Assembly (NCBI RefSeq): GCF_001427285.1
Contig: NZ_LMFV01000023.1
Location: 186,001 to 250,000 of the forward strand
Reading direction: 5' to 3'
DNA length: 64,000 bases
Origin: Mesorhizobium sp. Root552
GTDB taxonomy: Bacteria > Pseudomonadota > Alphaproteobacteria > Rhizobiales > Rhizobiaceae
Under the pieces are notes generated by a model. The model saw nothing but the letters and a program-made list of their open reading frames with translations, had not been told where the DNA came from and did no database searches. The stretch's first letter is position 1; every line of letters starts with the position of its first letter. A program made the position numbers and the translations under genes. Below are positions 17,773 through 26,073 of this stretch, piece by piece.

Positions 17773-18789
17773 CTAATAGCCAATGTCGGGCTGGATCGGG
17801 TTCATCAGAGGCCGGCCATCAAGGAAGCGTTCCATGTTGCGGAAAAACAGATCAAGCGTCATCGCAACGTAAGCGTCGCCGTCATCGGCCGACACATGCG
17901 GCGTGACGATCAGGTTCCTGGTGTTCCACAGCCGAGAGCCCGGTGAGATCGGTTCCGGGTCAAAGACATCCAGAATTGCGCCTGCCAGCCTGCCTTGATC
18001 GAGCATGTCGCACAGGGCGTCGTAGTCCATGACGCTCTGACGGCCGATATTGATTATCCCGGCTGACGGCTTCAGCAACCCGAGACGGCGGCGGTCGAGA
18101 AGGCCGCGCGTCTCGGGAGTGTCTGGCGTCGCGGCAAGGACGTAATCTGCTTGTGGAAGAACAGTGTCCAACTCGGCCGTCGTCACGACCTTGTTGCAGC
18201 CGTCAACCGGGCGGCCATGACGGTTCACTCCAATCACGTTGACGCCCAGCCGGGATACCTGCTTGGCTGCCGAACCTCCCAGGCTGCCGGTCCCTATGAC
18301 AACAAGCGTCTTGCCGGCGATGGGGCTGGCGTAGAGAGAGACGAAATTCGCCGCCCTTTGATTGGTGACGATTGCTGGAATATGAGAGTGCAGCATCAGC
18401 ACGCTCATAAGGCCGAACTCGCCGGCTTTTGACGCATGAACGCCCTTGTTGTTGGTCAGGGTTACCCCTTCGGGCAACCACGACATCGGACAAAGATGTT
18501 CGACGCCCGCAGCGATGATGTGGATCCACTTGAGCTTTGGAGCCACGTTCCGCAAATCCTTCGTCGGAAAGTCCCAGGCCAGGAGCACGTCGGCCGAGCG
18601 CATCGAGCCGGCAAAATTGTCGGTGTCCCAGTCGATGGTGACGTCCAGCTTTCCGGCGAGATTGGGAAAGCCCCTTGCCGCATCTTCAAACCGCTCGCGC
18701 GTGATGCTGAAAACGCGCTCGCCCTCGTCCGTATTTGGAAACGACCCCTCGCGCCAGCGGTTGTTCTTGACGTGTACCTTGATACCCAT
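17773..18789 (-). CDS. D-2-hydroxyacid dehydrogenase
   Basis: A 338 aa NAD(P)-dependent oxidoreductase of the D-isomer-specific 2-hydroxyacid dehydrogenase family. The Rossmann fold shows VIGTGSLGGSAAKQVSRLG near residue 163; the usual catalytic Arg is present in INIGRQSVMD, the acidic partner in DVFDPEPI and the His in VTPHVSA. The N-terminal catalytic half is unusual (WREGSFPN) and gives no substrate. It is the first gene of a three-gene minus-strand operon with the beta-hydroxyacid dehydrogenase and ridA, divergent from the Rieske oxygenase. The ribosome site is weak. Confidence 0.9.
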   Translation of the reverse strand: MGIKVHVKNNRWREGSFPNTDEGERVFSITRERFEDAARGFPNLAGKLDVTIDWDTDNFAGSMRSADVLLAWDFPTKDLRNVAPKLKWIHIIAAGVEHLCPMSWLPEGVTLTNNKGVHASKAGEFGLMSVLMLHSHIPAIVTNQRAANFVSLYASPIAGKTLVVIGTGSLGGSAAKQVSRLGVNVIGVNRHGRPVDGCNKVVTTAELDTVLPQADYVLAATPDTPETRGLLDRRRLGLLKPSAGIINIGRQSVMDYDALCDMLDQGRLAGAILDVFDPEPISPGSRLWNTRNLIVTPHVSADDGDAYVAMTLDLFFRNMERFLDGRPLMNPIQPDIGY

Positions 18790-18975
18790 TTTGAAATCCG
18801 CTTCTGTTTAGAGCTCTGGAGGCATTGCCCGGACGGGCAATCTGCCATCTGGCTTGGCTGGGTGGTGCGCAACACCGCTGGAGGGTTTCGGTTCACCAAA
18901 ACCGTTGCATTTTCATTTTACGAAATTCATACTTTTTGTAAATATGATAACGTAAATCAGCATGTCAACACGATT

Positions 18976-18987
18976 TTGATACGCAAA
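18976..18987 (+). promoter_or_regulatory. ATACGCA motif, site C
   Basis: TTGATACGCAAA, nearly identical to site B in its first ten bases. It lies 190 bp upstream of the D-2-hydroxyacid dehydrogenase start. Confidence 0.35.
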
Positions 18988-19086
18988 CAGCAATAAAGGC
19001 AAAACACTCTCGTGAAAGTCCCGAGGGGAAAATCTTCTGCCGCCTTGTTTCACCGAAAATCGCGCCACGGGGCAGATGCGAAAAGA

Positions 19087-19100
19087 TTTTATACGCAAAT
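19087..19100 (+). promoter_or_regulatory. ATACGCA motif, site D
   Basis: TTTTATACGCAAAT, about 130 bp upstream of the Rieske oxygenase start. A GCGCAAAAAAATGCGCAT stretch, a near palindrome, follows at 19131-19148. Confidence 0.35.
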
Positions 19101-19231
19101 CATAAAAATAAACATTCAAATTTTGTAAAGCGCAAAAAAATGCGCATTGACGTGCGAAATAATTAGTTCAATATGGCATCGTATTGAAGCTTGGCGCCGA
19201 CGCCGGCCCCACACCACTTGAGGTCAGAACG

Positions 19232-20650
19232 ATGAAGCAAGCATCTGAAAACGTATCCGCTGAGCCGGCATCCGCAAATTTTCGGGGTTATCAGCAGGCG
19301 CATCCATCGGCGATCGACGAAGAGATTGCGCGTGTCGGGCCAGGCACGCCATGCGGCGAATATATGCGCCGCTTCTGGCACCCGATCTATCTCACCAGCG
19401 AACTCGGCGATCTGCCGCGGGCGATCAAGATTCTCGGCGAGGAACTGGTGGTTTTCCGCTATGGCGGAGACAAGGTCGGCCTGGTCCACAAATATTGTCC
19501 GCACCGCCGGGCATCGCTTGAATACGGCCGTTGCGAGGACAACGGCATCCGCTGTTGCTATCACGGCTGGCTGTTTGCCGCGGACGGCGAGATTCTCGAG
19601 ACGCCTGGGGAGGCGGAAGACGCGGAACCGGCCAGGATGGTGCGGGAACGTACGCGCCTCGGCGCATATCCCGTTCATGAATATAACGGGATCGTGTTTG
19701 CCTATATGGGGCCGATCGACAAGATGCCGCCCTTTCCGGTCTACGACATATTCCTGATCGAGGACATGGTCAACCGCCCCTACAAGGCTCCATACAACTG
19801 CAATTGGGTCCAGGTGCTCGATGCGATCATGGACCCTGTGCACACCTCGTTCCTGCATAGCCAAAACAGCCACCCGCAATTCTCCGAAGGCATGGCCGAA
19901 CTCGGCGAGCTCAAGTTCTACGAGCGGCATGAAAACCAGTTCCTCGGTTCCAGCACGCGGCGGGTAGGCGACAACGCCTGGGTTCGCGTGAATGAACTCG
20001 TATTGCCGAATTTCACTCAGGCCGGCTCGGCGTTCGCCGCCGACGGCACCGAGCCCCGCTATTTCGGGCGCTCCTGTTTCACGCGCTGGGTCGTGCCTGT
20101 CGATGACGAGCATTCGATCGTTTATGCATGGGCCAACTTCGGCGACAGGGGCGACCCCCACCAATACAACACGCAGGAAGGCTGCGAATTGATCGAGCAG
20201 GGCGAGCGCTTCGAACGCAGCCCCGAGGAAAAGCAGCGGCGTCCAGCCGATTCCGAAGCGGTTGAAGGAATGGGGCCGATCTCGACCCACAAGGGCGAAA
20301 ATCTGATGCCGACCGATCGCGGTATTTCGCTCTATCGTCGCCGGGTCCGTCGCCAGATCCGCGATCTGGCAACGGAAGGGAAGGAGCCGCCGCAACCTTT
20401 GAGCGCCGGATCGCACGCGGTCCGCACTTATGGCCAGGACACGGTCCTTCACCTGCCGCCGCAGAATGGAATTGATGACCGGGCCTATCTGATGAAGATC
20501 GGCGAGCAGGTCATGGATATGGAATTCCGGCACGAAGCCTCATCTGATGCCACCCGTGACTCCTCGATCATCGCAGAGCTGAAGGAAATAGAAGTAAACG
20601 GCGTCTCGCTTGAGCCTGCTAAGGCTCGGGGTGAAAGGCGGCAGGCATAG
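19232..20650 (+). CDS. Rieske non-haem iron oxygenase, alpha subunit (phthalate dioxygenase/LigXa type)
   Basis: A 472 aa terminal oxygenase. The Rieske cluster ligands are C89-x-H91 and C108-x2-H111 (YCPHRRAS, then RCCYHGW). The mononuclear iron site is seen as DPVHTSFLH, with H204 and H209. The MRRFWHPIYL N-terminus and long C-terminal part match the phthalate-dioxygenase/LigXa group, whose members hydroxylate rings or remove O- or N-methyl groups; they work with separate ferredoxin and reductase or a fused reductase. ATG 19232 was chosen, with GAGGT at 19220-19224; the in-frame TTG at 19184 is less likely. An NTF2-like gene and a ferredoxin reductase follow. Confidence 0.93.
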   Translation: MKQASENVSAEPASANFRGYQQAHPSAIDEEIARVGPGTPCGEYMRRFWHPIYLTSELGDLPRAIKILGEELVVFRYGGDKVGLVHKYCPHRRASLEYGRCEDNGIRCCYHGWLFAADGEILETPGEAEDAEPARMVRERTRLGAYPVHEYNGIVFAYMGPIDKMPPFPVYDIFLIEDMVNRPYKAPYNCNWVQVLDAIMDPVHTSFLHSQNSHPQFSEGMAELGELKFYERHENQFLGSSTRRVGDNAWVRVNELVLPNFTQAGSAFAADGTEPRYFGRSCFTRWVVPVDDEHSIVYAWANFGDRGDPHQYNTQEGCELIEQGERFERSPEEKQRRPADSEAVEGMGPISTHKGENLMPTDRGISLYRRRVRRQIRDLATEGKEPPQPLSAGSHAVRTYGQDTVLHLPPQNGIDDRAYLMKIGEQVMDMEFRHEASSDATRDSSIIAELKEIEVNGVSLEPAKARGERRQA

Positions 20651-20762
20651 CCGGCAGCTCCAATGCCGGCGGATGACCTTGAAGGCCAGCGGCGCCTACT
20701 CGCCGCCGGCTTCGCGATGCGCCGCCGGTTCCGTGCAATCGGCACCGGCCACCGGGTGAAGC

Positions 20763-21131
20763 ATGACGAAAGCGCGCCATCATATTGATACATATCTCGA
20801 AGGCTGGCGTCTTGGTGACGGCAACATGAGTCTTGGCGCCACGGCGCCTGAATTCTTCTACGACGATCCGAATACCGGAAGGATTTCGCGCAAGGATTTC
20901 CTGCGCTTCTTCGAAGACTTCCGGTCCGCGGTCGACGATGGGAAGGGACCAGCTTCGGGTGAACCCTTTTTGACCTACACCGATGTCGTCATCACTGAGA
21001 ACTCTGTTCCCCACAAGGCGTGGTGCTGGTGGCAGGCAACCGGAACCGACTTCCAGGGCTCGGCCCTGATCTATTTCGGCGACCACGGCGTGATCTCGGA
21101 AAAGATTGCCTATTTCTCGAGACTGCCGTGA
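20763..21131 (+). CDS. NTF2/SnoaL-like small protein
   Basis: A 122 aa protein with the pattern of the NTF2-like alpha+beta barrel: a helical start (HHIDTYLEGWRLGDG), FFYDDPNTGRISRKDF, and strand-rich AWCWWQATGTDFQGSALIYF followed by GVISEKIAYFS. Proteins of this fold include ring-hydroxylating dioxygenase beta subunits, ketosteroid isomerases and small hydrolases. It lies between the Rieske alpha subunit and the ferredoxin reductase, so it may be an accessory subunit or act on the oxygenase product. True beta subunits are usually about 160-180 aa, so this one is short. Confidence 0.85.
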   Translation: MTKARHHIDTYLEGWRLGDGNMSLGATAPEFFYDDPNTGRISRKDFLRFFEDFRSAVDDGKGPASGEPFLTYTDVVITENSVPHKAWCWWQATGTDFQGSALIYFGDHGVISEKIAYFSRLP

Positions 21132-21195
21132 TGTGGCATCGCCCGAGGGAAATTTGAAACGCGCTGCATCGAGACAACAAAAAGGAAGCTGAAGC

Positions 21196-22416
21196 GTGCC
21201 TGTTGACAGCATTGTTGTGATCGGTGCCGGTCAGGCAGGGTTTTCTTGCTGCTCGAAACTCCGCGCCCTGGGATATTCAGGCGACCTCGCTCTCGTCGGC
21301 GAGGAACCGCAGCCTCCCTACCAGCGCCCGCCCCTCAGCAAAGCCTATCTGCAAGGTGAGATGTCCCTGGAGCGGTTGCTGCTTCGCCCGCTGCCCTTTT
21401 ACGAGGAACGCTCCATCGCGCTTTTGACCGGCGTCAGAGCAACCCGCATTGATCGCGAAGCCAAGACAGTCGAGTTCTCGGACGGCCAGCGCCTGCGCTA
21501 CGACAGGATCGTGCTTTGCACGGGCTCGACGCCGATACGTCTGCCCGCTTCACTGGGCGGCGATCTTGCCGGAGTCTACTACGTCCGCAATCTGGCGGAT
21601 GCCGACGCCATGGCCGAAGAATTCCGCGCCGACTGCCGTGCGCTGGTGATAGGGGGCGGTTACATCGGGCTGGAAGCTGCCGCCGTCGCGGCAAAGAACG
21701 GCGTCAAGACAACGCTGGTCGAGGCTGCGGACCGTATTTTGAAGCGCGTGGCGTCTTCCGAAACATCCGACTGGTTTCGTGATCTTCATCGCGCCCATGG
21801 CGTGACGATCCTTGAGAACACCAGCCTCGCCAGGCTGAATGGCCGCGATGGCCGTGTCGTCGGCGCCACCTTGTCGGATGGCACGGAACTTGAGCTGGAT
21901 TTCGCGGTCGTGGGCATTGGCATTCGACCCAATCAGCAATTAGCGGAAGAGTCGGGCCTGGCGGTGGAGAACGGAATCCGGGTCAACGCCTTTTGCGAGA
22001 CATCGGACCCCGACATCCTCGCCGCCGGCGATTGTGCGTCGTTTCCGTACCGCGAGGGACGCCTGCGCCTTGAAAGTGTCGGCAATGCAATCGACCAGGC
22101 CGAGAAAGCCGCATCCGTCATAATGGGAGACAGGACGCCGTACATCGCCAAGCCCTGGTTCTGGTCGGATCAGTATGACACGAAACTCCAGATCGCCGGC
22201 CTCTCGGCTGGCTTCGACGAGATTGTCGCGCGCCGGGTCGACGGACGAACTGCGTCTTTCTGGTATTACTCGAAAGACCGGTTGCTTGCCGTCGATGCGA
22301 TGAACGATCCGCGTGCCTACATGGTAGCCAAGCGTTTGCTCGATTCCGGCAGGTCGCCCGACAAGGCCCTTCTGTCCGAGCCGCAGCGAGACTTGAAGTC
22401 GCTTCTGGAAGGCTAG
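21196..22416 (+). CDS. Ferredoxin reductase, putidaredoxin reductase type
   Basis: A 406 aa FAD- and NAD(P)H-dependent flavoprotein that feeds electrons to a [2Fe-2S] ferredoxin. The FAD motif VVIGAGQAGFSCCSKL is at residues 7-22, the NAD(P)H motif LVIGGGYIGLEAAAVAAKNG near 150, and the second FAD motif AAGDCASFPY near 275. The C-terminal domain (PWFWSDQYDTKLQIAGL) is typical of reductases for Rieske or P450 systems. The start is GTG 21196 with AAAGGAAG upstream. It has no iron-sulfur domain of its own, so it needs a carrier; the gene at 8840-9160 codes for the matching type. Confidence 0.93.
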   Translation: MPVDSIVVIGAGQAGFSCCSKLRALGYSGDLALVGEEPQPPYQRPPLSKAYLQGEMSLERLLLRPLPFYEERSIALLTGVRATRIDREAKTVEFSDGQRLRYDRIVLCTGSTPIRLPASLGGDLAGVYYVRNLADADAMAEEFRADCRALVIGGGYIGLEAAAVAAKNGVKTTLVEAADRILKRVASSETSDWFRDLHRAHGVTILENTSLARLNGRDGRVVGATLSDGTELELDFAVVGIGIRPNQQLAEESGLAVENGIRVNAFCETSDPDILAAGDCASFPYREGRLRLESVGNAIDQAEKAASVIMGDRTPYIAKPWFWSDQYDTKLQIAGLSAGFDEIVARRVDGRTASFWYYSKDRLLAVDAMNDPRAYMVAKRLLDSGRSPDKALLSEPQRDLKSLLEG

Positions 22417-22503
22417 CCCATGCCCTTCGATGCGCGGAACTGCTGCTGCTGGAACACGCGGTTGGCGATGATTCATGCTGTCTAAGCTGTTATGCTGGCC
22501 GGC

Positions 22504-22776
22504 ATGAAGCTCACCTTTCCCCACAAGGTTGACACGCTCGGCAAGGTGAAAGCCTTGGGTGGGTCCATTTCCATGATCTGCTCGACCTGCAACAAGCAGA
22601 CTATGCTCGACATGGAGATGATGATCGGGATGCTGGGGGCGGATCACGGCTGCCTGGATGCCGACCTGCGGCCTTATTTCTTCTGCACGCATTGTCGCGA
22701 AGCGGGCCGGGATGAAAAGAACTTCAGCTTCATCCAGCTTGCCAATGCAAAGCCGCAGGGTTCGGGAACGCTCTAG
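22504..22776 (+). CDS. Small cysteine-rich protein of unknown function
   Basis: A 90 aa protein I do not recognise. Two Cys pairs, CSTC near residue 26 and CTHC near 61, are spaced like a zinc ribbon, with a lone Cys (HGCLD) between. The N-terminal KLTFPHKVDTLGKVKALGG is basic. An upstream in-frame ATG at 22492 would add four residues. It lies 87 bp after the ferredoxin reductase on the same strand, but nothing links it to that pathway. A zinc-binding role is inference from the cysteines only. Confidence 0.55.
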   Translation: MKLTFPHKVDTLGKVKALGGSISMICSTCNKQTMLDMEMMIGMLGADHGCLDADLRPYFFCTHCREAGRDEKNFSFIQLANAKPQGSGTL

Positions 22777-22940
22777 GGCTTCGCTTCGCTCCGGGTTAGC
22801 ATCTGCACCAGGCAACTTTCCGGTGCATTGCAGGCGCTGCCGCAAACCTTCGATTGAACCCGAGTAGAAATCTCTATCTATTTGTTTTTATGCAATTCCA
22901 GAGGCGAAACCGCGTCGCGCTTTTACGGGAATTGATTTAG

Positions 22941-23043
22941 TGCATGTCTGCCGAAAGTGGGAACCGGTTTCGGGATAAAGACATGCATGAATTGTGAGAC
23001 CAAGGCGCGCCAGGCGCATTTGAAAAATCGCGACGCGCTTTAG
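22941..23043. repeat. RIME-like palindromic repeat, copy 1
   Basis: TGCATGTC at 22941 and GACATGCA ending at 22988 flank CCGAAAGTGGGAACCGG and TTTCGGG, forming a long imperfect hairpin. A second palindromic half (GCGCGCC..., CGCGACGCGCTTT) runs to about 23043. The same composite element occurs at 24423. Such elements are dispersed in rhizobial genomes (RIME family). Confidence 0.75.
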
Positions 23044-23075
23044 GCAAGCCGGCATCGAACCGGGCGGAACCCAAT

Positions 23076-24422
23076 TTGGATCAGACAACAGCGCCAATCT
23101 CCAAGCCCTTCGCAGTGACCAATCGTTCGGTGCTGGCAATCGCCTTGCCGATGACGCTCGCCTATCTGACGACGCCGCTGCTCGGCCTCACCGACACCGC
23201 CGTTGTCGGGCAGCTTGGCGATGCCGCCTTGCTTGGCGGCCTGGCGGCAGGTGCACTCGTCTTCGACGTCGTGTTCAGCACCTTCAATTTCCTGCGCTCA
23301 GGAACGACCGGGCTGGTGTCACAGGCCTTCGGGCGCGGCGATGCGATGGAGGAGCAGGCGGTTTTCTGGCGCGCGGTCCTGATTGCCGTCGTGACAGGCG
23401 TGGCAATGGCGGCACTGGCCCCTTTCTTTTCGATCGGCGGGCAATGGTTCATGGGCGCGGAGGCCACGGTCAACGAAGCCATGGACACTTACGTTCGCAT
23501 TCGCCTGCTGGCCGCCCCGTTCTCGCTCGTCAACTACGCCATCCTTGGCTACGTGCTCGGCCGGGGGGAGGGCGGATTGGGCCTGATCCTCCAGCTTGTG
23601 CTCAACGGCATCAACATCGCGCTCTGCATTTTGCTTGGGCTGGAGCTCGGCTGGGGTGTCGCCGGCGTGGCGTGGGCGACCGTTTGCGGTGAGTTCGTCG
23701 CCATGCTGGTCGGGTTGGCCATTCTTCTCAACCGGTTTCACAAGTCGCCGCTGCCGGTCGCACGCATCTTCGACATGGCCGCCATCACCCACATGATGAC
23801 GCTCAACCGAGACATCATGATCCGTTCCTTCTCCTTGCTCATAGCCTTTGCGCTCTTCACCCGGCAGGGTGCGCAGTTCGGCACCGTCACCCTTGCCGCA
23901 AACGCCGTGTTGATGAACTTCTTCCTCGTCGGCGGCTACTTCCTCGACGGCTTTGCCAGCGCCGCCGAACAGCTTTCCGGGCGCGCGGTTGGCGCATTTG
24001 CGGAAAGCTCGTTCCGGCGGGCGGTGCGCCTGACGCTCTATTGGGGCTTCGGCCTGTCGGGTGGGGCTGCGCTGATATTCCTGGTGTTCGGCGTCGATCT
24101 GGTTGCCGTGATCACAACCGCGCCGGACGTGCGCGATGTCGCCGACATCTATCTACCGTGGGCGGCCCTCACGGCGCTGAGCGGTGTGCTGGCCTTCCAG
24201 ATGGACGGCGTCTTCATCGGCGCGACGTGGTCCCGCGACATGCGCAACGCCATGCTGATCGCACTCCTGGCCTTCCTGGCCGCGCTTTTTACGCTTGCGC
24301 ATCTCTATGGAAACCACGGCCTGTGGGCCGCGCTGCATGTGTTTTTGCTGGTGCGCGGCTTCACCATGCTGATGATCCTGCCGCGCCGGACCCGCACGAC
24401 ATTTTCAACCGTGGATCGCTAA
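23076..24422 (+). CDS. MATE family efflux transporter (DinF/NorM-like)
   Basis: A 448 aa inner-membrane exporter, normal length for MATE proteins, with about 12 membrane segments. The first repeat starts VLAIALPMTLAYLTTPLLGLTDTAVVGQLG and the family-typical GTTGLVSQAFGRGD follows near residue 78; the second repeat has NFFLVGGYFLDGFASAAEQLSGRAVG. MATE carriers expel cationic drugs or metabolites using Na+ or H+. The likely start is TTG 23076 (GGGCGGAA upstream), so the first few residues are uncertain. It is flanked on both sides by RIME-like repeats. Confidence 0.9.
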   Translation: MDQTTAPISKPFAVTNRSVLAIALPMTLAYLTTPLLGLTDTAVVGQLGDAALLGGLAAGALVFDVVFSTFNFLRSGTTGLVSQAFGRGDAMEEQAVFWRAVLIAVVTGVAMAALAPFFSIGGQWFMGAEATVNEAMDTYVRIRLLAAPFSLVNYAILGYVLGRGEGGLGLILQLVLNGINIALCILLGLELGWGVAGVAWATVCGEFVAMLVGLAILLNRFHKSPLPVARIFDMAAITHMMTLNRDIMIRSFSLLIAFALFTRQGAQFGTVTLAANAVLMNFFLVGGYFLDGFASAAEQLSGRAVGAFAESSFRRAVRLTLYWGFGLSGGAALIFLVFGVDLVAVITTAPDVRDVADIYLPWAALTALSGVLAFQMDGVFIGATWSRDMRNAMLIALLAFLAALFTLAHLYGNHGLWAALHVFLLVRGFTMLMILPRRTRTTFSTVDR

Positions 24423-24527
24423 TGCATGTCTCCCGAAAGTGGGAACCGGTTTCGGGACAAAGACATGGATGAAATCAGAGCGCCAAAGCGTGTTGAGCGA
24501 ACCTGAAAGATCGCGACACGCTTTGGC
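24423..24527. repeat. RIME-like palindromic repeat, copy 2
   Basis: TGCATGTCTCCCGAAAGTGG, then GAACCGGTTTCGGGACAAAG and ACATG form the first palindrome (24424-24470). AAAGCGTGTTGAGCG to CGCGACACGCTTTGG forms the second (to 24527). It begins immediately after the MATE stop codon and could act as its terminator. Confidence 0.75.
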
Positions 24528-24529
24528 CC

Positions 24530-25606
24530 TCAAAGGGCCTTGGCGGCCCATATGTCGAGCGACTGGCCGCGCAACTCGCTGACGGATTTGAGGCCTTGTT
24601 TTGCAACAGCTTGGCTCATGCCCGAAACGATGCGCCCCGGCAGGGCCGGCCCTGCATAGATCATCGAGGTGTAAAGCTGGACGAGATCGGCGCCGGCGCG
24701 GATCTTCTCCAATGCGCTTTCAGCCGAGTTCACGCCGCCGACGCCGATGATCGCCCGCTTGGGTCCGAGCAGCTTGCGCATCTTGGCCAGAACGACGGTC
24801 GAGCGCTCGAACAGCACCTTGCCCGAAAGGCCACCCGTTTCGCGTGCAAGGGCAGCACTTTTCAGCGGCGGGCGCGAAATCGTCGTGTTGGAAACAATGA
24901 CCCCGTCAACGTCCCGTTCCGAAACCTCTGCGGCAATGTCTTCAAGCTCTGCCTCGGCAAGGTCGGGAGCGATCTTGAGGAAAATGGGCGGCTGCGCGCC
25001 CGATCTGGCGCGCGCGTCCGTCACTCGCGACAATAGTTCCGCGAGCTGCTCGCGCGCTTGCATGTTGCGCAGGCCGGGCGTGTTGGGAGAGGAAATGTTG
25101 ACGGTGAGATACGATGCCAGCGCGGCAAACCGCAGCACGCCGCGCTCATAGTCGGCGATGCGGTCGGTGCTGTCCTTGTTGGCGCCGATATTGACGCCAA
25201 CGATGCCGGGTCGCCCCTTTCTGGCGACGAGCCGTTTCTCCGCCGCGTCATGGCCTTCATTGTTGAAGCCGAGCCGGTTGATGACTGCTTCGTCTTCGGT
25301 AAGGCGAAAGATGCGTGGCTTCGGATTGCCGGGTTGCGCCAGCGGCGTCACCGTGCCGACTTCGGCGAAGCCGAAGCCAAGCCCGAGCAGCCCATCCGGC
25401 ACTTCGGCGTTTTTGTCATATCCTGCCGCCATGCCGAGGGGATTGGGAAAGTTGAGGCCGCACAGGCCAACCCGCAGCCGCTCGTCCGCTTGCGGTTTGG
25501 CGGCCACCGGCACCCCGCACCGCAGCGTGGCAATCGAAAGGCCATGCGCTGTCTCGGGATCGAGGCTGAACAGCAGCCGGCGGCCTATAGCGTCGAATGC
25601 GCTCAT
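24530..25606 (-). CDS. pyrD: Dihydroorotate dehydrogenase (quinone), class 2
   Basis: Membrane-associated flavoprotein that oxidises dihydroorotate to orotate with quinone, in pyrimidine synthesis. The 358 aa protein has the class 2 N-terminal helix region (RRLLFSLDPETAHGLS), the FMN-site entry FPNPLGMAAGYDKNAE near residue 51, FNNEGHD, the catalytic serine in VNISSPNTPGLR, FLKIAPD and the FMN phosphate-site IIGVGGVNSAE. The start codon overlaps the DUF952 stop (ATGA), so the two genes are translated together. The C-terminus has a short extension after SVSELRG. Confidence 0.96.
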   Translation of the reverse strand: MSAFDAIGRRLLFSLDPETAHGLSIATLRCGVPVAAKPQADERLRVGLCGLNFPNPLGMAAGYDKNAEVPDGLLGLGFGFAEVGTVTPLAQPGNPKPRIFRLTEDEAVINRLGFNNEGHDAAEKRLVARKGRPGIVGVNIGANKDSTDRIADYERGVLRFAALASYLTVNISSPNTPGLRNMQAREQLAELLSRVTDARARSGAQPPIFLKIAPDLAEAELEDIAAEVSERDVDGVIVSNTTISRPPLKSAALARETGGLSGKVLFERSTVVLAKMRKLLGPKRAIIGVGGVNSAESALEKIRAGADLVQLYTSMIYAGPALPGRIVSGMSQAVAKQGLKSVSELRGQSLDIWAAKAL

Positions 25607-25953
25607 TCCTGCTCCAGTTTTGGAAAGACATGCAACCCATCGGCGCCGAGCGGCAGCGGTTTGACCCAGACCACGTTTTCCAGCGGCAGCGGACCATAGA
25701 GATGAGGAAACAGCGCGCCGCCGCGCGAAGGCTCGTAGCGCAGGGCGGGACCAAGCCGGTCGCCGTCGATTGCCGCGATCAGCAGGTTGTCCTGGCCGGC
25801 GAAATGCTTGGTGGCAGTTTCCCTGGCCTGGCTGGCCGTCGAGAAATGGATGAACCCGTCCGCGATATCGACCGGAGCGCCGGTAAACACACCGGCGGCT
25901 TCAGCCTCGCGCCACAGCGATTTCGGCACTATCTTGTAAATAAGCTGAGACAT
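25603..25953 (-). CDS. DUF952 family protein
   Basis: A 116 aa protein of the DUF952 family (function unknown; fold related to ADP-ribosyltransferase-like proteins). Family marks are IYKIVPKSLWREAE near residue 4, DGFIHFSTASQARETATKHFAGQ in the middle (HFST is the signature), and YGPLPLENVVWVKPL near the end. ATG 25953 was chosen because it gives the usual MSQLIYKI start; a frame open to 26046 is not family-like. It sits directly upstream of pyrD with a 4 bp overlap, an arrangement common in rhizobia. Confidence 0.9.
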   Translation of the reverse strand: MSQLIYKIVPKSLWREAEAAGVFTGAPVDIADGFIHFSTASQARETATKHFAGQDNLLIAAIDGDRLGPALRYEPSRGGALFPHLYGPLPLENVVWVKPLPLGADGLHVFPKLEQE

Positions 25954-26073
25954 AGCCGGGCTATAGCTGGAAGCCTGCCGGCAGGGAAGGGCGGGAACAA
26001 GGCCATCCCCATTTCCGGCGCAAACGCCTGCTATGTGTATCGGCATAGGTATACTGATCCGATGGAGGACAAG

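Larger units (their letters stand above)
18790..19231. promoter_or_regulatory. Divergent control region, D-2-hydroxyacid dehydrogenase / Rieske oxygenase
   Basis: A 442 bp gap, very AT-rich between about 18900 and 19180 in contrast to its neighbours. It holds two ATACGCAAA words (18978-18987 and 19091-19099) about 112 bp apart, which suits a protein that wraps or loops DNA such as an Lrp-type octamer. No gene is supported inside it. Confidence 0.55.

Noticed and set aside
19163..20533. 456-codon frame opposite the Rieske oxygenase
   Set aside because: Antisense shadow; the plus-strand frame has complete Rieske and iron ligands.
25597..26061. Long N-terminal extension of the exported coiled-coil protein
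   Set aside because: Runs opposite the DUF952 gene; the signal peptide and GGAGGA site place the start at 26074.
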